Source: JACVRW01 sp046735115 (GTDB lineage Bacteria; Actinomycetota; Thermoleophilia; Solirubrobacterales; Thermoleophilaceae). Taken from it: DNA of 38,726 bases. Position numbers and translations under genes: made by a program. This document shows, piece by piece, positions 27,129 to 34,714 of the stretch (within the stretch, counting starts at the first letter, position 1; every line of letters starts with the position of its first letter). Under the pieces are notes generated by a model. The model saw nothing but the letters and a program-made list of their open reading frames with translations. It ran no database searches and was not told the origin of the DNA. The stretch lies in contig JBKPSR010000115.1 of NCBI GenBank assembly GCA_046735115.1, positions 1 through 38,726 of the forward strand, written 5' to 3'.

Positions 27129-28043
27129 GTGACCGGCAGCCGGCTTGCGGGAACTGCGGTGCTGCTGTGCGTGCTCGCCCTTGGCGTGTCGGCGTGCGGT
27201 GGCTCCGACGGTCCTTCCCACGAGGCGGGCGGGGGGCTTGCGGTCAATCGCTTCGACTCCGACCGCGCCTGGCGGCTCGTCCGGCAGCAGGTCGAGGTCG
27301 GGCAGCGGCCGGCCGGGTCGCGGCAGCTGCGACGGCTCGCCGAGCGGCTCCGGACGACTCTTCCGGACGGGCGCTTCGAGGCCGTGCCGGGCGAGCCGGG
27401 CCTCCGGAACGTCGTCGGGACGCTCGAGGGACGGCGGCCCGGGATCGTCGTCGGGGCCCACTACGACACGCTCGTCAAGCCCAGGGGGTTCGTCGGCGCC
27501 AACAACGGCGCCGCCGGCACGGCCGTCGTGATCGAGGCCGCGCGTGCTCTGGCCAGGGCGGACGTCGCCGCGGGGTCTCGGGAGGTTCGCTTCGTCCTGT
27601 TCGACGGCGAGGAGCCGGCGGCCGGCCTGCCAGAGGAGAGCGCCGACTTCTACCACCACGGCCTGCGCGGCTCGCGCGCCTACGCGGCGCAGCACCCCGG
27701 CGGGACCGCGGCGATGGTGCTGCTGGACTATGTGGGCAACAAGGGGCTGCGGCTGCCGCGCGAGGGCAGTTCCTCCATCGAGCTGTGGGCGCGGCTGCGC
27801 TCCGCGGCCAAGCGGGTGGGAGCCGCGCGGATCTTCCCGCCCTACTCGGGCGACACGATCGTCGACGACCACACGCCGTTCCTCCGCTCCGGTGTGCCGG
27901 CGGTCGACCTGATCGACTGGAGCTATCCCGGCCACGACCTCACCGACGGGCTCGACAAGCTCTCCCGGGCCAGCCTGGACGCCGTCGGAGAGACCGTGGT
28001 CGAGCTCGTGCAGAGGCTGCGGGCGGCCGAGTCGCAGTCCTGA
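27129..28043 (+). CDS. M28-family peptidase-like lipoprotein with an altered metal site
   Basis: M28 enzymes are di-zinc aminopeptidases or glutaminyl cyclases. The 304-residue protein begins with a lipoprotein signal (hydrophobic 8-19, lipobox GVSAC, Cys23), so it is expected on the outer face of the membrane. The catalytic fold keeps GAHYDT with ligand His111, the FDGEE pair (about 158-162), the later Asp (LLDYVGNKG) and the last His (DDHTPF). However, the segment that in M28 enzymes carries the Asp bridging both zincs (GANDxASG) reads GANNGAAG here, with Asn126 in place of Asp. The enzyme may be inactive or changed in specificity; glutaminyl cyclase-like function is also possible. GTG 27129 is the start. 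Confidence 0.88.
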   Translation: MTGSRLAGTAVLLCVLALGVSACGGSDGPSHEAGGGLAVNRFDSDRAWRLVRQQVEVGQRPAGSRQLRRLAERLRTTLPDGRFEAVPGEPGLRNVVGTLEGRRPGIVVGAHYDTLVKPRGFVGANNGAAGTAVVIEAARALARADVAAGSREVRFVLFDGEEPAAGLPEESADFYHHGLRGSRAYAAQHPGGTAAMVLLDYVGNKGLRLPREGSSSIELWARLRSAAKRVGAARIFPPYSGDTIVDDHTPFLRSGVPAVDLIDWSYPGHDLTDGLDKLSRASLDAVGETVVELVQRLRAAESQS

Positions 28044-28132
28044 CGGCGGCCGCACCGGACAAACGTCCAGTCAAGCGGGCTGGGCAGCGGCCCGACACTG
28101 CTCTGTATGAGCCCCGGTGCCGCCCCAGCGTC

Positions 28133-29902
28133 GTGACGGATCGCCGGCACCTTGCCGCGCTCGGCGCCGTCGCGCTCGCCGCCTGTGCCATCGGGCTCGC
28201 CGCGCGCGAGTCGGGAGCGCTCGAGCCGCTGGAGCGCGAGGCGCTCAAGGCGCGCTTCGACGTCCGGGGCCCGGAGCCGGCCGACGGGCTGCTCGTTGTC
28301 GGGATCGATGCCGACAGCTTCGGCGACCTGCCGCAGCAGAGCTGGCCCTTCAGGCGCTCGCTCCACGGCCGCGTCGTCAGGTCCCTGCACGCCGCGGGGG
28401 CGCGCCTGATCGTCTACGACGTCCAGTTCACCGAGCCGACCGTTCCGCGCGAGGACCTCGCGCTCTACGACGCGCTCGGCGACGCCGGTGGCGCAGTGCT
28501 CGCAACCAGCGAGAGCGACCACGGCCGCACACGTGTGCTCGGCGGCGACGAGAACCTCAGGAGGATCAACTCCCGCGCCGCGGCGTCCGACCTCGAGAAC
28601 GACTCGAGCGGCGCCATCGCCAGCTTCCCGAAGGAGATCGCAGGCCTCGACAGCATCGCCGTGGCCGCCACCGAGCGCCTCACCGGTCACGTACCCGACC
28701 CGTCCGGCTTCCGCGACGGCAGGGCCTGGATCGACTACAGGGGCCCGCCCGGGACGATCCCGACGGTCTCGTTCTCCGACGTCCTGCAGGGCCGGGTGCC
28801 GGACGACCAGATCCGCGGCCGCATCGTCGTGGTGGGCGGGACCGCGCCCACGCTCCGCGACGTGCACCCCACACCGGTCGGCGGCGAGCAGCTCATGCCC
28901 GGTGCCGAGGTCCAGGCGAACGCGATCTGGAGCGCGCTCAACGGTCTCCCGCTCCACTCGGCCCCGCCTGCCGTGGATCTACTCATCCTCGTGCTGCTCG
29001 CGATGCTCGCTCCGCTCGCTCGCTGGCGGCTTCCGCTCGGCGTCGTCGGCGCCGTCACGCTCCTCGCCGGCGCCGGCTTCCTCGTCGGCGCCCAGCTCGC
29101 CTTCGAACGCGGCACGATCGTCGACGTCGCCGCGCCGCTGTTGGCGCTCATCCTCGGCGCCTTCGGCGCGATCGCCTGGAGCGAGTTCGCCGAGCGCCGC
29201 GTCCGCACGCGCGTCAGCCGCGACAACGAGCTGCTCGAGCGGCGCGTGCGCGAACGCACGGCCGACCTCGCCGACGCCGAGCGCGAGATCGCCCACCGGC
29301 TGGGCGTGGCGGTGGAATGGCGCGACGCCGAGACGGGCGTGCACATCGAGCGAATGGGGCGCCTATGCGAACGCCTCGCGCGCGAGGTGGGCCTGAGCGT
29401 CGTCGAGGCCGAGCTGCTCCGCCACGCGAGCGCGCTCCACGACGTGGGCAAGGTCGGCATCCCCGACGAGATCCTGCTGAAGCCGGGCAAGCTCGACGAC
29501 GCGGAGTGGGCCCAGATGAAGACCCACACGACGATCGGCGCGAGCATCCTGTCGGGCTCGAAGTCGGCACTCGTGCAGATGGCCGAGCAGATCGCGCGGA
29601 GCCACCACGAGCGCTGGGACGGCAGCGGCTACCCCGACGGCCTGGAGGGCGACGAGATCCCGCTTCCCGCCCGGATCTGCGCGGTCTGCGATGTCTTCGA
29701 CGCGCTTCTCTCCCCACGTCCCTACAAGGACGCGTGGCCGCTCCCCGAGGTCGTCGAGGAGCTGGCGAGCCTGCGCGGGACGCACCTGGATCCGACCCTG
29801 GTGGACGCCTTCCTGCCGCTTGCCCCGGAGCTCCACGAGGAGTGCTTCGCCCAGAATGCTCCGGGCGAGTCTCCGGCTTCGCCGGGCGCGGCGGCCGCCT
29901 GA
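28133..29902 (+). CDS. CHASE2 sensor - HD-GYP domain protein (putative c-di-GMP phosphodiesterase)
   Basis: The 589-residue protein has an N-terminal membrane helix (about residues 6-24), then a CHASE2 extracytoplasmic sensor domain (about 45-275; DGLLVVGIDADSFG, WPFRRSLHGRVV, LIVYDVQFTEP, IVVVGGTAPTLRD). Three closely spaced membrane helices follow (about 282-350), then a coiled-coil linker and an HD-GYP domain (about 385-570) with the metal residues His436-Asp437, HERWDGSGYP and GYP at 499-501. HD-GYP domains usually degrade c-di-GMP. GTG 28133 places the first helix at the N-terminus; the frame is open far upstream only by chance. No GGDEF partner is in the window. The stop lies in the loop of a hairpin shared with the convergent gene. 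Confidence 0.9.
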   Translation: MTDRRHLAALGAVALAACAIGLAARESGALEPLEREALKARFDVRGPEPADGLLVVGIDADSFGDLPQQSWPFRRSLHGRVVRSLHAAGARLIVYDVQFTEPTVPREDLALYDALGDAGGAVLATSESDHGRTRVLGGDENLRRINSRAAASDLENDSSGAIASFPKEIAGLDSIAVAATERLTGHVPDPSGFRDGRAWIDYRGPPGTIPTVSFSDVLQGRVPDDQIRGRIVVVGGTAPTLRDVHPTPVGGEQLMPGAEVQANAIWSALNGLPLHSAPPAVDLLILVLLAMLAPLARWRLPLGVVGAVTLLAGAGFLVGAQLAFERGTIVDVAAPLLALILGAFGAIAWSEFAERRVRTRVSRDNELLERRVRERTADLADAEREIAHRLGVAVEWRDAETGVHIERMGRLCERLAREVGLSVVEAELLRHASALHDVGKVGIPDEILLKPGKLDDAEWAQMKTHTTIGASILSGSKSALVQMAEQIARSHHERWDGSGYPDGLEGDEIPLPARICAVCDVFDALLSPRPYKDAWPLPEVVEELASLRGTHLDPTLVDAFLPLAPELHEECFAQNAPGESPASPGAAAA

Positions 29903-29912
29903 CGCTGGCGGC
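29894..29912. terminator. Candidate bidirectional terminator between convergent genes
   Basis: GCCGCC (29894-29899) pairs with GGCGGC (29907-29912) around a 7-nt loop that contains the stop codon of the CHASE2/HD-GYP gene. The stop codon of the convergent LtrA gene begins at the next base. The stem can end either transcript but has no T-tract. Confidence 0.4.
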
Positions 29913-31040
29913 TCAGGTCTCGTGGCGGACCCGCTGCCGCGCGTCCGCGTAGCGCAGCGCCTCGTAGGCGATCAGCGACGAGGTGACGAGCGCGGCCAGC
30001 GCCAGGGCCACGATCGCGTCGACCTCCCTCCCAACCGGTATCAGCGCGAGGCACAGAACCAGCGCCACCAGCCGCTGGCGGTTGAGCGTCCCCACGTTCC
30101 GCAGCCGGAAGCCCACGTGCCCGGCGTAGTAGAAGGCGATACCGCCGAACAGCGCCACGGCCGGAATCGTCTCTAGCGGCTCCTCCACGTCCCCGAGTGT
30201 CTTCTTGACGCCCAGCGCCACCAGGACGATGCCCGCGATCATCGGCAGGTGCAGGTAGCTGTAGGAGTCGCGCGCGATGCGCAGGCGCGCGTACCCCTCC
30301 GACTCTCGGAAGCGTCGCTCCGCCACGATCGCGACGACGTCGAAATAGGCCCACCACAGGCCGAACGCGAGCACGAGGCCGAGCAGGGCCGCCCCGATCG
30401 TGCCGACGTCGAGCTCGCCGTGGAGCCCGGTCCCGATCGCGACGATCGACTCGCCCAGGGCGATGATCACGATCAGCGAGAAGCGCTCCGCGAAGTGCCC
30501 GGGCGAGACGCGAAAGCCGCGCACGCCGAAGACGAACGGGCCGGCGAAGTCCAGCGAGAGGGCGAGGAGCCAGACGAGCGTTTGCGCCGTCCCGTCGAGG
30601 AACGCGGCCAGGATCAGAAGCGCGGGAGCCGGCAGCGCGGTCCGGGAGAGCCGGCGGATCGCGGTGCTCGCGTCCACGTCCTCGTTCGCCTCGGCGAAGA
30701 TGAAGATGTGGAGCCAGCGCGCGGTCGCGTATGCGAGCGCGAACACGAGCGCGTCGTCGCCGAAGGCCTCCGGAACGGCGAGCGCGGAGACCAGGAAGCC
30801 GCCCATAACGGCGAGGATCAGGAGCCGCTCGACGTCCTCCTCGGCGGCCACGTAGTTGGTGAGCCAGGCGTAGGCGGCCCACGCCCACCAGAGCGCCGAG
30901 AGCACGAGCATTCCGCGTCCCAGGGCGCCCCAGCTCGGATCCTTCGACATCACCCCGGTGACCTGCGTCAGCGCGAAGACGAAGACCAGGTCGAAGAACA
31001 GCTCTAGCGGCGCTACCCGTTTTTCCTCTGCGGCTGCCAT
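29913..31040 (-). CDS. Low temperature requirement protein A (LtrA) family membrane protein
   Basis: LtrA proteins are polytopic membrane proteins first described from a Listeria mutant unable to grow in the cold; the molecular function is unknown. The 375-residue product has about eleven predicted helices. It has the family's opening LELFFDLVFVFALTQV (about residues 12-27), HFAERFSLIVIIALGESIVAIG in the middle (described in part) and FYYAGHVGFRLR near the C-terminus. ATG 31040 is the start; the next in-frame choices would remove part of the N-terminal motif. It converges with the CHASE2/HD-GYP gene and is divergent from the small gene at 31193. Confidence 0.9.
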   Translation of the reverse strand: MAAAEEKRVAPLELFFDLVFVFALTQVTGVMSKDPSWGALGRGMLVLSALWWAWAAYAWLTNYVAAEEDVERLLILAVMGGFLVSALAVPEAFGDDALVFALAYATARWLHIFIFAEANEDVDASTAIRRLSRTALPAPALLILAAFLDGTAQTLVWLLALSLDFAGPFVFGVRGFRVSPGHFAERFSLIVIIALGESIVAIGTGLHGELDVGTIGAALLGLVLAFGLWWAYFDVVAIVAERRFRESEGYARLRIARDSYSYLHLPMIAGIVLVALGVKKTLGDVEEPLETIPAVALFGGIAFYYAGHVGFRLRNVGTLNRQRLVALVLCLALIPVGREVDAIVALALAALVTSSLIAYEALRYADARQRVRHET

Positions 31041-31192
31041 ATGGAGCGGACGAACGTTGCATCAAGTGCCGGACGGCCCGCTCGAAAGGGGGTCTGTGCG
31101 CACGCGCGCCCGTATCGGCGATCGCAGCCACCCGACCCGTACGCGGCACTCGCCGGCTGACGCTCGACAGCTGTGACGGCACACTCACGCGC

Positions 31193-31324
31193 GTGACGGG
31201 CGGCGCGGTGGTGGTCCGCGACGAGGTGCTCCATCGGACCGTGATCGTGCGGCCCGGCCGCTCCTACCTCGCGAAGTCGCGCCGGGCGCTCCGGCTCGAG
31301 CACCGCCGCCACCGCCACCGCTAG
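31193..31324 (+). CDS. Small basic protein, 43 residues (unannotated-type gene)
   Basis: This is not a recognised family. GTG 31193 opens a frame of 43 codons ending TAG 31322-31324, and 42 of the 43 end in G or C, as in real genes here. The product (start TGGAVVVRDEVLHRTVIV, end EHRRHRHR) has a short beta-prone N-terminal part and a strongly basic, His/Arg-rich C-terminus, which would suit nucleic-acid or metal binding. CGGCACACT ends 7 nt before the GTG, the same arrangement as before the gene at 27129; a CTGACG 17 nt upstream of CACACT could be a -35 box. It lies 31 nt before leuS. The small size leaves doubt. Confidence 0.55.
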   Translation: MTGGAVVVRDEVLHRTVIVRPGRSYLAKSRRALRLEHRRHRHR

Positions 31325-31341
31325 CGCTCGCTCGCGGCGGG

Positions 31342-31347
31342 TACCCT
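31342..31347 (+). promoter_or_regulatory. Candidate -10 element (TACCCT) for leuS
   Basis: TACCCT ends 8 nt before GTG 31356. The in-frame TTG at 31347 begins with the last base of this hexamer, so it would not be transcribed as a start codon. No -35 box is apparent. Confidence 0.5.
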
Positions 31348-31355
31348 TGCCCACC

Positions 31356-33767
31356 GTGGAGCGCTACGACCCGCAGGCGATCGAGCCCAAGTGGCAGAGG
31401 ATCTGGGAGGACGAGGGGACCTGGGAGGTCTCGAACGACCTCTCGGACAAGCCGAAGTCGTACGTGCTCGAGATGCTGCCGTACACGAGCGGCGAGCCGC
31501 ACATCGGCCACCTGAAGAACTATTCGGTGGGTGACGCCGTGGCTCATTTCCACCGCCGGCACGGCTTCTACGTCCTGCATCCGATGGGCTACGACGCATT
31601 CGGGCTGCCCGCCGAGAACCACGCGATCAAGACCGGCCAGCACCCGCGCAGGTCCACCGACGAGTCGATAGTCGCCTTCGGACGGCAGCTCCGCAGGCTC
31701 GGGGTCTCGATCGACTGGACGCGCGAGTTCGGCACCCATCAGCCCGAGTACTACCGCTGGACGCAGTGGATCTTCCTGCGCATGTACGAGCGCGGGCTCG
31801 CCTACCGCAAGGAGGCGGCCGTCAAATGGTGCCCCTTCGACCAGACCGTCCTCGCGAACGAGCAGGTGATCGACGGACGCTGCGAGCGCTGCGGGAACCT
31901 CGTGGAGGTCAAGCAGCTCGAGCAGTGGTTCTTCAAGATCACCGACTACGCCGACCGTCTGCTCGACGACATGGAGACGATCGAGTGGCCGCCGCACGTC
32001 GTGACGATGCAGCGGAACTGGATCGGCCGCTCGGAGGGCGCCGAGGTGATCTTCCGCTGCGAGGAGCTCGGGATCGACTATCCCGTCTTCACCACGCGGC
32101 CGGACACGCTCTTCGGCGCCACCTTCTTCGTGCTGGCCCCGGAGCATCCGGACGTCCTGCGCCTGAACGACTCGCAGGAGGTGCACGACTACATCAACCA
32201 CGCGCTCACCGAGTCAGCCGAGGAGCGCGGTGACGAGCACCGGAAGAAGACGGGCGTTGCCCTCGGGCGCACCGTGACGAATCCCGCGACCGGCGAGGAG
32301 ATCCCGATGTACGTCGCCGACTACGTGCTCCTCGAGTACGGCACCGGCGCCGTCATGGGCGTGCCCGCGCACGACGAGCGCGACTTCGAGTTCGCGACCG
32401 AGTACGACCTCGAGATCCGCCGCGTGATCGACTGCGGGGAGCTGCCCTGCACCGACGACGGGCCGATGGTGAACTCGGGCCGCTTCGACGGGCTGCACAA
32501 CCGCGAGGCCTACGAGCAGATCGTCGACTGGCTCGACTCGGAGGGGAAGGGCAGGCGCTCGATCAGCTACCGGCTGCGCGACTGGCTCCTGTCGCGCCAG
32601 CGGTACTGGGGCTGCCCGATCCCGATGGTCTACTGCGAGACCGACGGCCTCGTTCCGGTCCCCGACGACCAGCTGCCGGTTGAGCTGCCCGACGTAGAGG
32701 ACTATGCGCCGAAGGGGAAGTCGCCGCTTGCGGCCGCGGAGGATTGGGTCAACACCACCTGTCCGAGGTGCGGCGGTCCGGCGCGGCGCGAGACCGACAC
32801 GATGGACACGTTCGTCGACTCGTCCTGGTACTTCCTGCGCTACTGCGACCCGCACAACGACCAGGCGCCCTGGGATCGCGAGGTGGTGGGGCGCTGGATG
32901 CCGGTGGACCAGTACATCGGCGGCGTCGAGCACGCGATCCTGCACCTGCTGTATGCGCGCTTCTTCGTCAAGGCGCTCGCGGACATGGACCTCCTCGACG
33001 TGCAGGAGCCGTTCGCGCGGCTCTTCACGCAGGGGATGATCACGCGCGACGGCGCGAAGATGTCCAAGTCCAAGGGCAACACCGTCTCCCCGATGGAGTA
33101 CGTCGAGCGCTTCGGGGCGGACACCGCGCGCTGCTACATCCTCTTCATCGGCCCGCCGTCGGACGACGCCGACTGGCAGGACGCGGGCGCGGGCGGCGTA
33201 CACCGCTTTTTGTCGCGGCTGTGGACGGCGGCCTCGGAGGCGGCGGTCGCCACCTCGCCGGAGGAAGCGCCGGGCGCCGACGGGGCGGGCCGACTGCTCC
33301 GCAAGGCGCACTGGGCCATCGACAAGGTCACGCGCGACATGCAGGCCGACTTCGCGTTCAACACCGCGATCGCGGCCGTCATGGAGCTGACCAACGAGAT
33401 CTACAAGGAGCGGGAGTCCGCGCCGCCCGGCGACCTGCGCTTCGCGGTCGCGACGGCAGGCTCGCTGATCTTCCCGTTCGCGCCGCACCTCGGTGCCGAG
33501 GTGTACGAGATGATGACCGGCCGCCGGGTGTGGGAGGAGCCGTGGCCGGAGGCCGACCCCGCGCTGCTGGCGCGCGACGAGATCCAGCTCGTCGTCCAGG
33601 TGAACGGCAAGCTGATCGACCGCCTCCCGGCGCCGTCCACGGCGTCCCAGGAGGAGCTCGAGCAACTCGCCCGCGGATCGGACAAGCTCGCGGCGCGCCT
33701 GGACGGAGGCGAAATCGTCAAGACTGTGGTCGTGCCCGGCAAGCTCGTGAACTTCGTGGTGCGATGA
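31356..33767 (+). CDS. leuS: Leucyl-tRNA synthetase
   Basis: LeuRS charges tRNA-Leu. The 803-residue class Ia synthetase begins ERYDPQAIEPKWQ and carries the HIGH motif as HIGH at residues 49-52 and KMSKS starting at Lys568. Between them lie a zinc site (CPFDQTVL with CERCG), the CP1 editing domain (TTRPDTLFGATFF, then VPAHDERD), and a second Cys pair (CPRCG) before TMDTFVDSSWYFLRY. The C-terminal anticodon and tail domains end in VVPGKLVNFVVR, as in bacterial LeuRS. GTG 31356 is preferred over TTG 31347 (three codons upstream), which overlaps the TACCCT hexamer. The stop overlaps the next gene as ATGA. Confidence 0.97.
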   Translation: MERYDPQAIEPKWQRIWEDEGTWEVSNDLSDKPKSYVLEMLPYTSGEPHIGHLKNYSVGDAVAHFHRRHGFYVLHPMGYDAFGLPAENHAIKTGQHPRRSTDESIVAFGRQLRRLGVSIDWTREFGTHQPEYYRWTQWIFLRMYERGLAYRKEAAVKWCPFDQTVLANEQVIDGRCERCGNLVEVKQLEQWFFKITDYADRLLDDMETIEWPPHVVTMQRNWIGRSEGAEVIFRCEELGIDYPVFTTRPDTLFGATFFVLAPEHPDVLRLNDSQEVHDYINHALTESAEERGDEHRKKTGVALGRTVTNPATGEEIPMYVADYVLLEYGTGAVMGVPAHDERDFEFATEYDLEIRRVIDCGELPCTDDGPMVNSGRFDGLHNREAYEQIVDWLDSEGKGRRSISYRLRDWLLSRQRYWGCPIPMVYCETDGLVPVPDDQLPVELPDVEDYAPKGKSPLAAAEDWVNTTCPRCGGPARRETDTMDTFVDSSWYFLRYCDPHNDQAPWDREVVGRWMPVDQYIGGVEHAILHLLYARFFVKALADMDLLDVQEPFARLFTQGMITRDGAKMSKSKGNTVSPMEYVERFGADTARCYILFIGPPSDDADWQDAGAGGVHRFLSRLWTAASEAAVATSPEEAPGADGAGRLLRKAHWAIDKVTRDMQADFAFNTAIAAVMELTNEIYKERESAPPGDLRFAVATAGSLIFPFAPHLGAEVYEMMTGRRVWEEPWPEADPALLARDEIQLVVQVNGKLIDRLPAPSTASQEELEQLARGSDKLAARLDGGEIVKTVVVPGKLVNFVVR

Positions 33768-34252
33768 GCGCGCACCCGCGCGAGACGCAGATTCCGATCG
33801 GGGCGCTACTCGCGGCGATCGGCGGGGTGCTGCTGATCGTGAGTCTCGGGCTCGACTGGTACGGGCCCTTCTCCGGCTTCACGAGCTTCGAGTTCCTCGA
33901 CCTCCTGCTCGTCCTGCTCGCCCTCCTCACGCTGGCCGCCCTCGCCACCGAGCTGCGGCTGCTCCACACCCCGCTGAGGCCCGGGACATCGCTGGTAGTG
34001 GGCGCGACTGCGCTGATCGTCGTCCTCAGCCAGCTGATCAACCATCCTCCGATCGGCACCCACCGGGACGTCGAGACCGGCCTCTGGCTCGGACTGGGAG
34101 GCGCGGGACTGATGGTCGCGGGGGCGGTGCTGTCGACGGCGCGCATCGCCATCGCGGTCGAGCCGCGCGAGCGCGGGGCGGCCGCGCCGACGGTCACGCG
34201 CACGGACGAGACGCCCACGGTCGCTGACGAGCCGCCCTCCGCGAGGCCCTGA
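33764..34252 (+). CDS. Hypothetical four-helix membrane protein
   Basis: The function is unknown. The 162-residue product has four hydrophobic helices: about residues 10-30 (IGALLAAIGGVLLIVSLGL), 40-62 (FLDLLLVLLALLTLAAL), 76-93 (LVVGATALIVVLSQLI) and 105-127 (GLWLGLGGAGLMVAGAVL). A soluble C-terminal tail rich in Thr, Pro, Glu and Ala follows. The arrangement is that of many small actinobacterial membrane proteins without assigned role. ATG 33764 overlaps the leuS stop (ATGA), and its own stop overlaps the next gene as CTGA, so the three are translated as a coupled series. Confidence 0.82.
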   Translation: MSAHPRETQIPIGALLAAIGGVLLIVSLGLDWYGPFSGFTSFEFLDLLLVLLALLTLAALATELRLLHTPLRPGTSLVVGATALIVVLSQLINHPPIGTHRDVETGLWLGLGGAGLMVAGAVLSTARIAIAVEPRERGAAAPTVTRTDETPTVADEPPSARP

Positions 34253-34701
34253 TCCAGATCGCCGTAGCCGGCCCGGGCCAGGGCGTGGACGCGGACGAGG
34301 AAGCCGTCGCCGAGCTGGTCGGCAAGGAACTCGGTGCGCGCGGAGTGGTGCTCGTCTGCGGCGGCCTCGGCGGCGTGATGGAGGCGGTCTGCCGGGGCGC
34401 CCAGGGGGCCGGCGGGCTCACGGTCGGCATCCTCCCGGGCCTGGATCGCTCGGACGCGAACCCGTTTGTGGACGTGGTGATCGCCACCGGTATGGGGGAG
34501 GCACGCAACGCGCTCGTCGTGAACGCGGCGGACGCGGTGATCGCGGTCGGCGGCGGGTACGGCACGCTCACGGAGATCGGGCTGGCGCTGCGGGCCGGCA
34601 AGCGCGTGGTCGGGCTCGAAACCTGGGAGGTCGAGGGCGTGGAGGTTGCCGGCTCGCCGGAGGCCGCCGTCGAGACCGTTCTCAGCGACCTCAACACCTA
34701 G
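34249..34701 (+). CDS. TIGR00725/LOG-like nucleotide-binding protein, probable CTG start
   Basis: The 150-residue product belongs to the SLOG-related TIGR00725 group, which resembles LOG lysine decarboxylase-like proteins and molybdenum-cofactor carrier proteins. From CTG 34249 it begins IQIAVAGPGQG, the first Rossmann strand and loop, followed by VLVCGGLGGVMEAVCRGAQ, GEARNALVVNAADAVIAV and the phosphate loop GGGYGTLTEIGLAL. In this frame TGA 34225-34227 precedes, and there is no ATG, GTG or TTG before 34285, which would remove the first strand and its glycine loop. CTG overlaps the upstream stop as CTGA, just as the other coupled pairs here use ATGA, GTGA or TTGA. Ligand and role are unknown. 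Confidence 0.87.
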   Translation: MIQIAVAGPGQGVDADEEAVAELVGKELGARGVVLVCGGLGGVMEAVCRGAQGAGGLTVGILPGLDRSDANPFVDVVIATGMGEARNALVVNAADAVIAVGGGYGTLTEIGLALRAGKRVVGLETWEVEGVEVAGSPEAAVETVLSDLNT

Positions 34702-34704
34702 ACT
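34699..34704 (+). promoter_or_regulatory. Candidate -10 element (TAGACT) for the decarboxylase gene
   Basis: TAGACT includes the preceding TAG stop and ends 10 nt before TTG 34715. It is identical to the hexamer before mreB. Confidence 0.5.
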
Positions 34705-34714
34705 CGTCGCCCTC

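Noticed and set aside
27167..28132. In-frame extension of the CHASE2/HD-GYP protein by 322 codons
   Set aside because: The extension is an Arg/Ala-rich shadow of the M28 gene in another frame; the membrane helix expected at the N-terminus begins right after GTG 28133.
31339..31355. Leucine attenuator before leuS
   Set aside because: There is no run of leucine codons, no antiterminator hairpin and no T-box-like sequence in the 31 nt before leuS.
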